DNA from: an uncultured Oscillospiraceae bacterium
GTDB taxonomy: Bacteria > Bacillota > Clostridia > Oscillospirales > Acutalibacteraceae
DNA length: 21,143 bases
Direction: 5' to 3'
Assembly (NCBI GenBank): GCA_910588415.1
Contig: CAJUPK010000026.1
Location: 1-21,143 of the forward strand
Shown one piece after another: positions 20,751-21,143 of the stretch (within the stretch, counting starts at the first letter, position 1; every line of letters begins with the position of its first letter). A program made the position numbers and the translations under genes. The notes beneath the pieces were generated by a model, which was not told where the DNA came from, did not search any database, and worked only from the letters and a program-made list of their open reading frames with translations.

Positions 20751-20982
20751 AGGGCGGGCCGCGACACCGGGGCCAGATGGGACAATCCCCTGAAAAAGCA
20801 AAAACATCCGAGCGGCACAAGGCTGTTCGGGCGCTGGGGTTGGCGATATAGGCAGACAAAAACGACTATTTTCGCAAACCTGGGTAGGGGATGCCGCTGC
20901 GGGGATTAGGCTTTTTTTGATAAGTGCCTATCTATTTGCAATCGCATGGCGGCGTCCTCCTGTTACCGCCAAAGTGCAAAAG

Positions 20983-21014
20983 AGCGGCGGCTCTGATTTC
21001 TCAAAGCCGCCGCT
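20983..21014 (-). terminator. Terminator-like hairpin
   Basis: AGCGGCGGCT (20983-20992) and AGCCGCCGCT (21005-21014) are a perfect 10-bp inverted repeat with a 12-nt loop. On the minus strand the stem is followed by CTTTTGC, a modest U-tract. It would terminate a minus-strand transcript entering from the right of the window. Confidence 0.6.
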
Positions 21015-21041
21015 TCGGGCGTGACTATACTCCTGCTTGTG

Positions 21042-21066
21042 CGACGGCTTTTTTCTTTTGCCGTCG
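21042..21066. terminator. Hairpin with T-rich loop
   Basis: CGACGGC (21042-21048) pairs with GCCGTCG (21060-21066) around an 11-nt T-rich loop. It lies 27 bp from the preceding hairpin. Confidence 0.45.
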
Positions 21067-21143
21067 TGCGGCAGATTCAGAGTTTATTTAATTTATGGAT
21101 TTGCCTAATTCATAAGCGGCAGATACTTCGGGTTTTCCCTCAA

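Larger units (their letters stand above)
20751..21143. other. Right-edge stretch of likely mobile-element-derived sequence
   Basis: No full gene is visible. There is a 13-residue minus-strand ORF (20906-20947, start MRLQIDRH) with AGGAGG 8 nt before its ATG, a terminator-like hairpin at 20983-21014 and one at 21042-21066. The mixture of short ORFs, several strong hairpins and composition unlike the upstream region is reminiscent of non-coding parts of integrative conjugative elements, but no integrase, relaxase or attachment site is seen. Confidence 0.3.

Noticed and set aside
20776..20850. 24-codon + strand ORF beginning MGQSPEKAKTSERHK
   Set aside because: It has no ribosome site and overlaps nothing conserved. 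It is probably chance in mobile-element-like sequence.

Overview
The window looks like a chromosomal segment of a GC-rich gut Clostridia species, most likely of the Oscillospirales (Flavonifractor/Lawsonibacter-like). This placement rests on codon use, strong AGGAGG-type ribosome sites, a class II GalT and the overall gene style; no marker gene fixes the species. Most genes lie on the + strand.

Layout. (1) 1-410: non-coding, with a hairpin, a three-way-junction repeat and the galT promoter. (2) 411-5267: galT, then a tight folate operon folE - NTF2/SnoaL-like gene - folP - folB - folK, followed by a GNAT acetyltransferase. (3) 5340-7680: a MATE efflux pump with its own promoter, two adjacent palindromic repeats, and a histidine-phosphatase-fold protein that has lost its catalytic histidines. 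(4) 7700-8456: a cold-shock protein behind a long leader, then tRNA-Gly(GCC). (5) 8693-13621: a MoxR ATPase - DUF58 - membrane transglutaminase operon with a clear terminator. (6) 13622-15210: a 200-bp MITE-like element and a minus-strand gene fusing a GNAT domain to a MarR regulator. (7) 15380-17531: an unrecognised two-gene operon behind a structured leader and a promoter that also resembles a sigma-28 site. (8) 17703-20307: an AT-richer CPBP membrane protease gene, divergent from a Mef-like MFS efflux gene that has a leader-peptide attenuator. (9) 20308-21143: mostly non-coding, with strong inverted repeats and a 34-codon ORF whose ribosome site lies partly in a hairpin; it may be the edge or remnant of a mobile element.

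How the genes fit together. The folate block supplies GTP cyclohydrolase I, dihydropteroate synthase, dihydroneopterin aldolase and the HPPK pyrophosphokinase; no dihydrofolate synthase or dihydrofolate reductase is in view. The MoxR/DUF58/transglutaminase trio is a known co-occurring envelope-associated set. The right third carries accessory functions (efflux, membrane protease, unknown operon) and regulatory RNA-like structures.

The least explained parts are the unknown operon at 15566-17531, the attenuator-type leader at 18852-18961, the small ORF with a hairpin-embedded ribosome site at 20597-20701, and the two families of intergenic palindromic repeats. No rRNA, CRISPR array, transposase or integrase was found.
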